DNA of 64,000 nucleotides from Microvirga mediterraneensis (GTDB lineage Bacteria; Pseudomonadota; Alphaproteobacteria; Rhizobiales; Beijerinckiaceae). The DNA lies in assembly GCF_013520865.1 (NCBI RefSeq), contig NZ_JACDXJ010000001.1, positions 434,001-498,000 of the forward strand, given 5' to 3'. This document shows, piece after piece, positions 36,006-44,715 of this stretch. The notes under the pieces were generated by a model, which saw only the letters and a program-made list of their open reading frames with translations, searched no databases and was not told where the DNA came from. Numbering within the stretch: the first letter of the stretch is position 1; each line of letters starts with the position of its first letter. Made by a program: the position numbers and the translations under genes.

Positions 36006-36387
36006 GCCGTGGCGTGGTGGCACGTGTGGCGTGTCCCCTAGGCGGGGCTGGTGTGTGGGTAGCCGGGGCCGCGCTGCGGGTGTGTGGCGTGGGCAGCGCA
36101 CGGAAGTGCCGCCGCCCACGCCACACATGCCACAGCCGCCACACGGCAGCGTTGAGGCATGGCGTCTTGGCTTTCGAAGTGCCCCATCGACCGACTCATG
36201 GACTATTGAACCGTAGTTCAGGCCGCGTCGCTTCGGGGCTATCGGGCCAAAATTCCCCCATGGTTACCTGCGTGGTCACTCTCTGGTACGCCTCACCGCC
36301 TTTCGATGACTCGCAGCATCGCGAATAATTGTGCCGGTTGCACGGGCATGCTTCCCTTTTGATTTTTCGTTTTCCTAAGGAACCAAG
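36006..36387. other. Gene-free stretch with possible replication origin
   Basis: These 382 bases between vapE and the integrase hold repeated GTGGCGTG-type words on the plus strand from about 36010 to 36090, followed by inverted copies to about 36145. A perfect 13-bp inverted repeat (36082-36094 with 36114-36126, GTGTGGCGTGGGC/GCCCACGCCACAC) encloses a smaller GCAC/GTGC hairpin. The rest, up to the integrase start, has no repeats of note. In SaPI-type satellites origins lie right after the replication gene, so an origin is plausible but untested. Confidence 0.45.
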
Positions 36388-37626
36388 ATGTCGATCGCCA
36401 TCAAAGTGACCAAGCGTGAACGCCGTCGCCGCCTCAAGTCGGGCGAAGTCGTCGTGCAAACGCGGTATGTGATCAATTTTCGTGACCCGATTACTGGCAA
36501 GCGTAAGCAGCTGTTCTTTGAACGACAGAAAGATGCGCAGCATAAAGCAAGCGAGATCGCCGCGGCTGTGGTGACGGGCACTTATGCTCCCGCACCAGCG
36601 GCACGCCTTGATTTGGTCGTCGAGGAAGCCGTTCAGAACTGGCTCAACAACTGTGTAGGCAACGTCAAGGAAAGGACGTTACGGGGTTATCGCCACGTCG
36701 CGCGCTCCATCGTCGGCCCGCTTCTTATCGGATCCAAGGACCAGCGCACGGAATACACGATGACTGGCAAAGTGCCGAAAGGCACGCGGCTGCAGCCTCT
36801 GCTGGGCCCGGTGAAGGTCGCGGACTTAACTACTGCCGACATTCGGGCTTGGCATAAGCTCTTAACGAAGGAAGTTGGCTCCTTCACGGCGAACCGAGCC
36901 AAGACGTACCTGCAAGCGGCGCTGGCGCTCGCTGCTGAGGATCACAACATCCGTCCACCCGCTATGCCTTCCAAGTTGGGCCGTGGACGTCAAAAGCTCA
37001 AGAAAGCGATCCTCACGCCAGATCAGGTCGCAACGTTACTCAAGGCCGCGCGCAACGACCTCGAGCGCGGGATCTACTATGCCTTTCCCTTCCTCACTGG
37101 GACGCGACCCAGCGAACAGTTGGCTCTGCTGTGGGATGACGTCGACTTCGACAAAAACCTGATCCGCATCCAACGCATGCAGGAGATGGATGGGACCATC
37201 AGCGAAATGACAAAGACTGCCGCAGGGACGCGTGACATCCCCATGAGCTCAATGCTACGGGCACTGCTTCTGGACTGGCGTGTGCGCTGCCCACGAAGGC
37301 TCGGTGAGCTCCATCGTGTCTTTCCGAGTCCAGGCCAGCGGCGAGCTTGGCCCAAAGGCCGTGTTGGTGGCGGGGGTACCCTGCTTTATGCGAATTTCCG
37401 GACTCGCTTCTGGACGCCGGCATTCAAGAGACTGGGTCTTCCCTACGTCACCCCTCATTCGGCACGTCACTGCTTCATTTCCACACTGCAGGCTCAAGGT
37501 GTCGAGGTTGGTCTGGTCGCTAAACTTGCGGGGCACTCGAACGCTGTAGTCACGCTAGGTCACTACACACAGGCTGTACGCGGCGGCGAGGATGCCATTG
37601 CGGCACTGGAGCGAGCCTTCGTATAG
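36388..37626 (+). CDS. Tyrosine-type site-specific integrase
   Basis: A 412-aa phage-type integrase. The N-terminal arm (RERRRRLKSGEVVVQTRYVINFRDPITGKR) is an AP2-like or arm-binding region, followed by a SAM-like core-binding domain. The catalytic domain has the conserved Arg in TGTRPSEQLALLWDDVDF (about residue 237), HSARHCFISTL (His and Arg near 357-360), LAGHSNAVVTLGHYTQA with the second His and the nucleophile Tyr near residue 392. All catalytic residues are present. AAGGA gives a good ribosome site. It probably mobilises the surrounding island; the tRNA-Arg gene at 44716 is a plausible target. Confidence 0.92.
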   Translation: MSIAIKVTKRERRRRLKSGEVVVQTRYVINFRDPITGKRKQLFFERQKDAQHKASEIAAAVVTGTYAPAPAARLDLVVEEAVQNWLNNCVGNVKERTLRGYRHVARSIVGPLLIGSKDQRTEYTMTGKVPKGTRLQPLLGPVKVADLTTADIRAWHKLLTKEVGSFTANRAKTYLQAALALAAEDHNIRPPAMPSKLGRGRQKLKKAILTPDQVATLLKAARNDLERGIYYAFPFLTGTRPSEQLALLWDDVDFDKNLIRIQRMQEMDGTISEMTKTAAGTRDIPMSSMLRALLLDWRVRCPRRLGELHRVFPSPGQRRAWPKGRVGGGGTLLYANFRTRFWTPAFKRLGLPYVTPHSARHCFISTLQAQGVEVGLVAKLAGHSNAVVTLGHYTQAVRGGEDAIAALERAFV

Positions 37627-37740
37627 AGCGTCAGATTAGAATATGTTTTCGAAACATGCCGCGGCGCAGAACCATGCGTCGCGGATAATTTTGTGCGCGC
37701 CCTCGGCGTGTTTTGCTTTTCCGATAAAGAGGAGCAGCAC

Positions 37741-37911
37741 ATGTCGGATCGGGAAGTCGTCTTAGTTGATCTGGTCACCTCTAGCGAGTCGCGCGTCTGC
37801 CTGTCTGCGGCCGCTGAGATCTCTGAGCTCTTTATTGAAGACGTTGAGTGGGCACTCGAGGAATACGGGATTTGTGAGACAGACCGCTACCGGATCATCG
37901 ATACTGAGTGA
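37741..37911 (+). CDS. Hypothetical small protein, 56 aa
   Basis: A small acidic protein, start MSDREVVLVDLVTSSESRV, following the integrase by 114 bases. The ATG at 37741 has a good AGAGGAG ribosome site; the open frame begins earlier at 37693. No family is recognised. Its leader resembles that of the integrase gene, with a TCGCGRATAATT-like stretch in both. Confidence 0.5.
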   Translation: MSDREVVLVDLVTSSESRVCLSAAAEISELFIEDVEWALEEYGICETDRYRIIDTE

Positions 37912-38486
37912 GCGATAGCACCACGAGCCCGTCCGTGGGCCGCCAGCAGTCGTGAGCGCCACGTGGCTGTACAGGCCGGTAGACTTGGCTCATAGGCCTC
38001 CGTAGCCGCTCCCGCTGCGCGGTAGGGTATGTCCATGCGGCCAGCCCCGGGGCCGGCTGGCTCATCTCTCCGCCGCCTCGGCTTCAACCCTCCCCGTATT
38101 GTAGTGCCAGCGTCACCGCAACGGGGGCCCCAAGGACACCGCATAATATCTGGAATATTGCATTGTCAGCGGCGGTCGTCGTGCACTCTATGGACAAAGA
38201 CCTGACGTTCGGTGCCCGACGCCGAAGACGACTTCCAGCCGATCTCGGATGTTCGTTCGATGCGCATCGGAGGTGCGGACCTGACCAGAAGCGGGTCGCA
38301 GGTTTATCCAAGCTTTCAGCCGATGAATATCGATGTAAATGTGCAACACTCCCCGCTAAAATGTGCAACAACCCATGTAAGCGTTTAGTGACACGGTGCG
38401 GAAATTCTCGCTCAGCAGGCCTTTACCGCCGTTCAATCCGGCAGCAACCCTTGCACGCATCGTCAGTCGGTTGAGGGGTGGGGAAA
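37912..38486. other. Gene-free stretch with hairpin and direct repeats
   Basis: About 575 bases with no convincing gene. A hairpin CCAGCC/GGCTGG (38041-38060) could end transcription, though no T-run follows. A 12-bp direct repeat AAATGTGCAACA occurs at 38337-38348 and 38359-38370, start to start 22 bases apart. It may be a regulator site for the CoiA-like gene or a relic of an IS21-type end. Confidence 0.4.
38337..38370. repeat. Tandem 12-bp direct repeat AAATGTGCAACA
   Basis: Two identical copies at 38337-38348 and 38359-38370, spaced by two helical turns, lie about 115 bases upstream of the CoiA-like gene. No nearby third copy was seen. Confidence 0.6.
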
Positions 38487-39212
38487 ATGCAGTACGCGTT
38501 GGTAAATCGGGTACGTCAAGAGGCTGAGCCAAAGCTCCGTGGAACATGTCCGAACTGCGGCGCAGAAGTGGTCGCCAAGTGTGGTCAGAAGCGGATTTGG
38601 CACTGGTCTCACCTTGGGAAACTCGAATGTGATCGCTGGTGGGAGCCGGAGACCGAATGGCATCGGGCGTGGAAGGCTCTATTCCCGAAGGAGTGGCAGG
38701 AGGTCATCCACGTCGCCGCTGACGGCGAACGTCATATCGCGGATGTTAAGAACGATAAGGGCGTGGTGATTGAGTTCCAGCACTCGCCTCTAGATCCCGA
38801 AGAGCGCCTTTCCCGCGAGAAGTTCTATGGGACAATGGTTTGGGTCGTGGATGGCATGCGATATAAGCGTGATCTTTCCGCCTTTCGTGAAGCCGTGGCA
38901 GAGGGATACATAGTCAACGACAGCCCTTTGTGCTTGGATCCTCGAACGAGAGCCGCGGCTATGGTCCGACGCTGGGCTCCTCTCCGACACCACGTGTTTA
39001 TCGACTTTGGGGACGAAGATTTTCAAATTGCTGGCTTTCAGCCTCCTGAAAAAGTCCTCTGGCAGTTTCTCTTCAATCGAGCAACCGGAAAGGTTGTAAT
39101 CGCTGCCGTTACACGAGAGAGTTTCATGAAGTTTTGCTTGAATGGTAGCGAGTTTCAGCATCTCACAGTGGAACGTCACCAACGGCCACGAGGGCGCTAC
39201 CGCCGCTATTAA
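38487..39212 (+). CDS. CoiA-like (competence-associated) nuclease family protein
   Basis: About 241 aa. An N-terminal zinc-ribbon-like motif (CPNCGAEVVAKCG, then HWSHLGKLECDRWW) is followed by a restriction-endonuclease-like core: EWHRAWKALFP, RHIADVKN and VVIEFQHSPLD, which supply the D...ExQ catalytic pattern of CoiA-type nucleases. In naturally competent Firmicutes CoiA helps process incoming DNA; in mobile islands similar proteins are of unknown role and might act on foreign DNA. The ATG at 38487 is preferred over the GTG at 38478 because of the GAGG ribosome site. The C-terminal third is not recognised. Confidence 0.75.
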   Translation: MQYALVNRVRQEAEPKLRGTCPNCGAEVVAKCGQKRIWHWSHLGKLECDRWWEPETEWHRAWKALFPKEWQEVIHVAADGERHIADVKNDKGVVIEFQHSPLDPEERLSREKFYGTMVWVVDGMRYKRDLSAFREAVAEGYIVNDSPLCLDPRTRAAAMVRRWAPLRHHVFIDFGDEDFQIAGFQPPEKVLWQFLFNRATGKVVIAAVTRESFMKFCLNGSEFQHLTVERHQRPRGRYRRY

Positions 39213-39570
39213 GGCAGCAGTTCGGAGTACGGCGGCATATGGCGCAACTGTCTAGTTCCGCCGCTCGGCGGGAATGACTCCTTTCCTGCCTAGGGTGGGT
39301 CTGCGTCGCCGGAACCAAGCGTAAGATTTTAACCACTAGGGCCGTGTCTACCTTCAATAATGGGAACATCGGCAGTGGATAAAATCATTCGGTTCGATCT
39401 TGACGCGGAACGCGAGCGCCCCCTTGACAGGCTACAAGCAGTCACAATTAACCACGATGGCTACGATCCACAATAGACTCGAGCTACAGGCGCCCGACAC
39501 GTGAAATAGTACTGTGCTAGAATAGCGGTTGGGCAGATGGTCTCATTTAGTACTGCGGGATCATTTCTGC
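39213..39570. other. Gene-free stretch between converging genes
   Basis: These 358 bases hold one short plus-strand frame at 39360-39476 (38 aa, MGTSAVDKIIRFDLDAERER...) that has protein-like composition but no clear ribosome site. No terminator hairpin with a T-run was seen although the flanking genes converge. Confidence 0.35.
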
Positions 39571-42294
39571 TCATCCACGACGCGCGGCCGTAGCTAGGCG
39601 CCTAAAACTTTGGCTATCAGCTACGGACGGATGAACAGCGCGAATTTGATCAAGCGCAGCGCTCAGATCACGCGGGATCACCGAAGTGTCTGTAGTTCCG
39701 ATAGTACGATCAAGCATTAATAGGAGTGCTTCAGCCTTCGAAGGGTTGTCGATTAACGCAAGTCGCGGTCTCCCGTTAGTTTCTCCATAAAGCCCATACT
39801 GGACCATTGACCAGCACTCGAATGGAACGAGAAAACGTTCGATCGAAATCACGGCCTCAGCGAATGCAGATCCGCATGCCGAGGGCAAATCAGCGAAGGC
39901 CCGCGCCACGCCTGGGGTAGCCAAGGATCGCTCTTGAGGCCATACCTGGGCTAAAAATGGTTGCGCAGCCGCATAAAACACCTCTTCAGGTGTCGGTGTA
40001 CCACTTATCTCGTCAGCTGCCTGAGACATCTCGCTTACAAAGCGCTGTACTGCTTCAGCTGCATGAGCGCGCACTTCATCATCGATCGTTCGAAGCATCT
40101 GCTGCACGTCGGAGTGCGGAATGGCTGGATCGCGCTCCTCGCGTAAAGCATGAAGGCTTTCAACAGCGAGGCTCCATGCCAATGCTTGTCGAGTCTCTCG
40201 TCCCAACTGTGGATCACTCGCACGATTGGCGATTTGCACTCCAATTACCTTCAGCAATTCCGTTGGAAGGCGACGACGAGCGACAGCTCTCCAAAGTGTA
40301 GATGCTTCGGATGTGCTAGCTAAGAGAGGACCCAGCAGGTGCTTCTCCGACCAAGAAGCGTCCGCAATCTGGAAGTAAGATAGTGCCTCAAGCATCCGAT
40401 GTCTCGCAATCATGAGTGACCGACCTTTCGTTTGAACGATGGTGTCACGCATGAAGCGCAAGTTTTCATCGGCCTCGAATGGCTGTTCGCCTGGCCTGAT
40501 GGTTGGACAAAGAGCTAGGAATACGCCAACGAGCTTTCCTGTTGGAGTGTTGTATGTATCAAGATCTTCAGATTCGCGTCCGTCAGACGATCGTACAAGT
40601 ATGTTTAGGTCCGGTTCCTCCCCTTCGTCCTGCTGCGAGTTGGTCTCAGTAACAGCAATTGGCCAGAGGCGCGCCCACGCTTTGACAGCACCTTCGGCGA
40701 ACTCAAATTGCCGCTCCCAATTATCCATCCAGGTTGCGAGACCCTCGATTGCCTTGCGTAGGGTGCTGTCTGGTAGCTGCGCAATTAGATATAGAACTCG
40801 AGAAGCTGTTTTCGTATCTGCAACGGAAGTCTTTGGACCATTCTCTTCACTAGGCTGGCTTGGACGGTGTATCCATCCGAATTGATCCCATACATGCGGA
40901 TAGGTTGCGCCAGCGTCCTTCGTAGACTCGAGGTCATACAACACCTCGTCGCATTTGCCCTCCAAGCGCATCCAGTCGGATGCCCGCCCTCTTGGATCAT
41001 CCTTCCAGCTATCACGAGTTGATGATAGAGCTGCTTCTAGTGCGGCAAGGCGGCTTACACCTTCTAGAAGATCAAACCTATCGTCCGGGTCAGGTGGAAC
41101 CCGTCGAGCCTTGTGCGTCCCAGGGAATCCTTCATCAATTCGATTCATTTGACGTAAGTCGTCGAACTGTAGCAGTTGAGTAAAAAGCCAAGTTCGCTGT
41201 TTTGCTGGCAACTCCGCGCCACTGAGCTCAATCCGGAGTAGTTCACGTGCAGCCCAGTACCGACGAGCCTCATCGACCTTGCTGCGATCGATATCTCTTG
41301 GCCAATGCTTTCGTGGAGGCAGCCTCATAAGACGGGCAAGAATTTCTTTTCGGTTCGTATCGGATAATTCCGCAAAGCGGCGCGCGCGAAGTTCCGCAAC
41401 TTCGGGAAAGGAGTGAACATTCCAGAATTGTTGATCATTGCAACTGAGCAGAAAAGGACCGATATCCTCCCCTGACATTATGCGGTGTTCACGCGCGAGG
41501 GCGGACCACAGCCTTATGTAGATGATAGACTTCGAAGTTTGCCACCGTCGGGCGAACGCGATTGCTTCATCCAGATCGACCTCTAGAATCCTTGCGACGG
41601 TCGCATGTAACAACTTAACTGAAGGTGCGATACCCTTGCTAAATTCGTCTGGTTCATGCTGCTCCGGGTCTCTCTCAGCGACTGGCACAAAGTAGGCCCG
41701 ATCCAACCCTCCAAGGCGCCATAGACTCTGCTGATTCTGCCAGCCAATCCTGTGACCGATATTAATTCCTTTGGTAACGGAAGCGTCTAGATCATTGGCT
41801 AGCTCAATGAGAAATTGACACTCAACAATTCCTGAGATGCCAAGCTCGTTAGGGTCGATTGTCTCACCGCTCGTCAGGTTGAGTAATACAACATCGGTTG
41901 AGCGCTCTGGCCTTCGTGCAGGATCTTTCAATGACTTTGCTTCGAGAGAAGGCTCTACCAGTTCCACAATCTCTCTGATCAATGCTCCTGACCGATCTCC
42001 ATGCTCGATGCGAGCACGCAGTGCATATAGGCCGTCCCATGGTGGGCGGCGACTGCGCTGCTGGTTCCAACTCTCTTCGACGAGCCGCCACGCAGAATGC
42101 CAGGGCTCCTGAAGCCTCTCACCATCACGGCTAAGAACTTCCAGTACCGCAAGCCGCTTCACGTGCTCATGACTTGGTATACTGAGTGCCCAATCAATTG
42201 TAACTTGTTGATCAAGACGGCCGCTCAGGAATGCGACCGCAGCATCGTATGCCCCGCGCTCCATATCGGAAAAGTAAGACAATAATCGAGCCAT
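39571..42294 (-). CDS. Large helical partner of SIR2 (possible DUF4020-type protein), putative defence effector/sensor
   Basis: A 907-aa soluble protein with no recognised enzyme motif. It is mostly helical and repeat-like. The last ~250 residues (HLLGPLLASTSEASTLWRAV, FLAQVWPQERSLATPGVARAF, then AEALLLMLDRTIG) resemble, from memory, the DUF4020-type region that accompanies or is fused to SIR2 domains in bacterial proteins. Its ATG shares one base with the SIR2 stop (TAATG), so the two are translationally coupled and probably form a complex. By analogy with Thoeris and DSR systems it could sense phage or regulate the SIR2 NADase. Its sensing role is inference. The gene has lower G+C than the core. 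Confidence 0.65.
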   Translation of the reverse strand: MARLLSYFSDMERGAYDAAVAFLSGRLDQQVTIDWALSIPSHEHVKRLAVLEVLSRDGERLQEPWHSAWRLVEESWNQQRSRRPPWDGLYALRARIEHGDRSGALIREIVELVEPSLEAKSLKDPARRPERSTDVVLLNLTSGETIDPNELGISGIVECQFLIELANDLDASVTKGINIGHRIGWQNQQSLWRLGGLDRAYFVPVAERDPEQHEPDEFSKGIAPSVKLLHATVARILEVDLDEAIAFARRWQTSKSIIYIRLWSALAREHRIMSGEDIGPFLLSCNDQQFWNVHSFPEVAELRARRFAELSDTNRKEILARLMRLPPRKHWPRDIDRSKVDEARRYWAARELLRIELSGAELPAKQRTWLFTQLLQFDDLRQMNRIDEGFPGTHKARRVPPDPDDRFDLLEGVSRLAALEAALSSTRDSWKDDPRGRASDWMRLEGKCDEVLYDLESTKDAGATYPHVWDQFGWIHRPSQPSEENGPKTSVADTKTASRVLYLIAQLPDSTLRKAIEGLATWMDNWERQFEFAEGAVKAWARLWPIAVTETNSQQDEGEEPDLNILVRSSDGRESEDLDTYNTPTGKLVGVFLALCPTIRPGEQPFEADENLRFMRDTIVQTKGRSLMIARHRMLEALSYFQIADASWSEKHLLGPLLASTSEASTLWRAVARRRLPTELLKVIGVQIANRASDPQLGRETRQALAWSLAVESLHALREERDPAIPHSDVQQMLRTIDDEVRAHAAEAVQRFVSEMSQAADEISGTPTPEEVFYAAAQPFLAQVWPQERSLATPGVARAFADLPSACGSAFAEAVISIERFLVPFECWSMVQYGLYGETNGRPRLALIDNPSKAEALLLMLDRTIGTTDTSVIPRDLSAALDQIRAVHPSVADSQSFRRLATAARRG

Positions 42295-43499
42295 TAGAGC
42301 CTCTCTCTACGAGGTTCATTTCCGATGGCGGTAATTGCATCTAGCCATTCCATGGTGGCTCCTGCTTGAGAGATAAGTGCCGCAATCCGCTGCCGCTCTG
42401 TGTCGACACTCCTCCGTACCAAGTGATCGAACAGATCGCGGTCAGCATCATCGGTAGCTGAGCGTGGTTTACGCGCTACGCGCCTCAACAAGGAGTCAAT
42501 TCGATCACGTTTTCCATTGATTGCCGAAAGCTCTGACCACTGGATAAGTGTCTGGGCGACGGAAGCATGGTTATCCGCTACTGAGTAAGGAATCGGCGTG
42601 ATACCTCTCCCTTTCCAGTCTTCCATCGCGACAGGATCAGATGAGTCTACGCCTACGAAGGCGAAACGCTCTTTCAAATCGCTGAAGCGAGAGCCATCTG
42701 CCGCAACCGCATTAAGCAGATACCGCATTGGTGCGTCGCTTGCGCTGTACCCAACGAGCACTAGATGAAAGAGCCGAGCCGCGTCATAAATAAAGTCAGG
42801 GATAACGCGGCGCCTGAGATAGAACTCGCCAAAGTCCTGGTCTGTTACAATAACATTTGATCTGTTGTTGGAATTTTTATTAAGGGCTCCATGAATATGG
42901 AGCACTCCAGAGAAGTCATCACGATAGCCAGGTCGTGGCATTGCACCCAATGAATGGGTGTCTATGCTCTTTCCTAAACCATGCGCGGCTTTTTCAAGTA
43001 GCAAATCGAAGTTCGTTGTGACGATCGTTGTAGCGGCGCCGCGATCAGCGAGGCGGATCAATGCCTTGTGAGTTGACGACGGACGGGGGCTTCCGGCTCG
43101 CAAGAGGTCAAAAACCTCGTTCCTTACCTTGCTCGTGGAAACTGCGACGCCATCCATTCGGCGCTCTAGCATCCCTAATACGACGTCGTACTCGCCTTGG
43201 ATAAAACGGCTGATTTCAGCGCATTGTCTGTTATCCAGTCCTGCAGTTTTGGCTTTCCATGCGTTACATGCGTTCCGAGGCACCGACTTAAGAACATTAT
43301 GTGTCGGACCTTCGAGCTTCTCATAGATTTGCAAAGTCAACGTGCGGAAGTCAGGCAGGCCGGATGGCATCGATATTCCTGCACCGGTGATGAACAGAAC
43401 TTCACCACGGGAATGCGCCAGCAGAAGACGCTCGGGAACTCTCGCCGTATTTGACCCAAATGAAATCAGCCGATCTTCGGATGACTGAGGCCTAGACAT
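42294..43499 (-). CDS. SIR2-family protein, putative anti-phage NAD hydrolase
   Basis: A 401-aa protein with a SIR2-like (SIR2_2 type) Rossmann domain: GAGIS at residues 39-43, GLPDFR at 47-52, TTNFD at 161-165, catalytic His in HIHG at 201-204, and VLVGYSASDAPMRYLL near 248-262. This pattern fits bacterial defence sirtuins, which degrade NAD+ on infection, rather than CobB-type deacylases. About 130 C-terminal residues follow (QRIAALISQAGATMEWL at the end). The ATG at 43499 is chosen: earlier in-frame starts would overlap the upstream gene and encode nothing like a SIR2 N-terminus. It lies between the 258-aa gene and the 907-aa gene on the same strand. Confidence 0.85.
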   Translation of the reverse strand: MSRPQSSEDRLISFGSNTARVPERLLLAHSRGEVLFITGAGISMPSGLPDFRTLTLQIYEKLEGPTHNVLKSVPRNACNAWKAKTAGLDNRQCAEISRFIQGEYDVVLGMLERRMDGVAVSTSKVRNEVFDLLRAGSPRPSSTHKALIRLADRGAATTIVTTNFDLLLEKAAHGLGKSIDTHSLGAMPRPGYRDDFSGVLHIHGALNKNSNNRSNVIVTDQDFGEFYLRRRVIPDFIYDAARLFHLVLVGYSASDAPMRYLLNAVAADGSRFSDLKERFAFVGVDSSDPVAMEDWKGRGITPIPYSVADNHASVAQTLIQWSELSAINGKRDRIDSLLRRVARKPRSATDDADRDLFDHLVRRSVDTERQRIAALISQAGATMEWLDAITAIGNEPRRERL

Positions 43500-43614
43500 T
43501 TTTGTTAAGTAGCCCCCCTTAGAGCTGACTAAGATTGGCTCTCGCCAGCAGACTGTAGACCGATCAATAAAACAGCCTTGATTAAACCGGGAAACCCAGC
43601 ATTCACCCTCGATC

Positions 43615-44391
43615 CTAAAATGGTATATCGTCATCGAGATCGGAGGTATACCTCGATCCATCAGCCGATGTCCGGTACTGATCCGAATCTTCTCTTCTAG
43701 GGCCAGTGATTGCCTTTGGTGGCATGGCGGACTGAATTCGCCGTGATGCGTCGTCTGCTTCTTTAGCCTCGCCAACAAGGCGCAGTATATTCGTGACTAA
43801 CCTCGGCGCTAGCTCGGCGGTGGCCCAGATCCCTCCTGGAGCACTCAGAATTGTAATCGCGAAAGTGGTTAAAGCCACCATGTTGAGGCGCTTCTTTTCC
43901 AGCTCAGCCTCGAACTCCGCTAGTTTTCTAAGCAAGATGCTCCGTTTGGCTTCGCTTAAATCAGCTCTATCGACTGCCTCACGTAGATGATGCAAATAAC
44001 TTCTAATCTCAGCCTTTAAATCAGAAGAGATCGAGACTGAATCACGCTTAGCTCTTGAACTATTATCCAGAAGAAGCTGAGTTATGTAATGATCGAGGTC
44101 GGCTCTAAACTGTCGATGAAATTGATCGTCGAAGCGTCCGAGTTTCGGTATTTCTAATGAAATAAAAGGCTCAATCTCATATTTCTTAGCAGCCGCGACT
44201 ACTACATTCACGAAGCCATAGCGCGCATCCTCAAGCAAACGCCATCCACCTTGGCTTTCATCATCGATTTGTGCAGTGCGGTCGCCTAGGCGCCGCTGAG
44301 CAATCCGCACAAACATTATGAACGCAGCCTGCGGATCGTCGTCCGGAAGATCGTCGATCTCATCCTGCGTTATAAAATCGAATATGTTCAT
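43615..44391 (-). CDS. Hypothetical 258-aa protein with one hydrophobic segment, upstream of SIR2
   Basis: The protein has a helical charged N-terminal half, a coiled-coil-like stretch (LREAVDRADLSEAKR, then LRKLAEFEAELEKKR) and right after it a hydrophobic segment at about residues 171-192 (MVALTTFAITILSAPGGIW). A polar, disordered tail ends in DLDDDIPF. The DDIPF ending is reminiscent of the acidic tip of SSB proteins, which contacts partner proteins. I recall similar proteins in alphaproteobacteria but no function. It is the first gene of the minus-strand set with SIR2 and the 907-aa protein, 115 bases before SIR2, so it might be a third component or a neighbour by chance. Confidence 0.65.
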   Translation of the reverse strand: MNIFDFITQDEIDDLPDDDPQAAFIMFVRIAQRRLGDRTAQIDDESQGGWRLLEDARYGFVNVVVAAAKKYEIEPFISLEIPKLGRFDDQFHRQFRADLDHYITQLLLDNSSRAKRDSVSISSDLKAEIRSYLHHLREAVDRADLSEAKRSILLRKLAEFEAELEKKRLNMVALTTFAITILSAPGGIWATAELAPRLVTNILRLVGEAKEADDASRRIQSAMPPKAITGPRREDSDQYRTSADGSRYTSDLDDDIPF

Positions 44392-44715
44392 TCGGCTCGG
44401 CCAGCGAAATACCAGAATCTTGTCATACCCAAACCTACTCTAACCTAAGCCGGCTGGTGACCCACTTATCCTATTATTCCCAACTTTCGCACTTCGACTG
44501 GCTATTGAGACGCGCTCACAGCAACACTGGAACGTTTAGTGCGTTGTAAGCTTAGCTTTGGTCCATTCGGCTTTTGCTGAATCCAATTGAGGTATGGCAC
44601 AGTTCCAATGTGACGCATCTAGGTGCAGTCTCTTGAGGTCTGGATCTGTCCTGGGATCAACGTGCCGACTTGTAACCGAGAGGTAACCACGGCCTTTCAG
44701 TTACTTCGAAAATGC
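44392..44715. other. Gene-free stretch next to tRNA-Arg
   Basis: These 324 AT-richer bases lie between the start of the 258-aa gene and the 3' end of tRNA-Arg. The promoter of the SIR2 cassette must be here, but no convincing -35/-10 pair was found. No open frame with protein character is visible. It should contain the island junction at the tRNA side. Confidence 0.45.

Noticed and set aside
38163..38474. 103-aa plus-strand open frame upstream of the CoiA-like gene
   Set aside because: Cys/Arg-rich random-looking composition, and it covers the 12-bp direct repeats and the CoiA leader.
30290..38486. Second copy of the tRNA-Arg 3' end as a left attachment site
   Set aside because: Reading through the left part of the island for the GGGAAGACTCGAAC-type segment gave no match.
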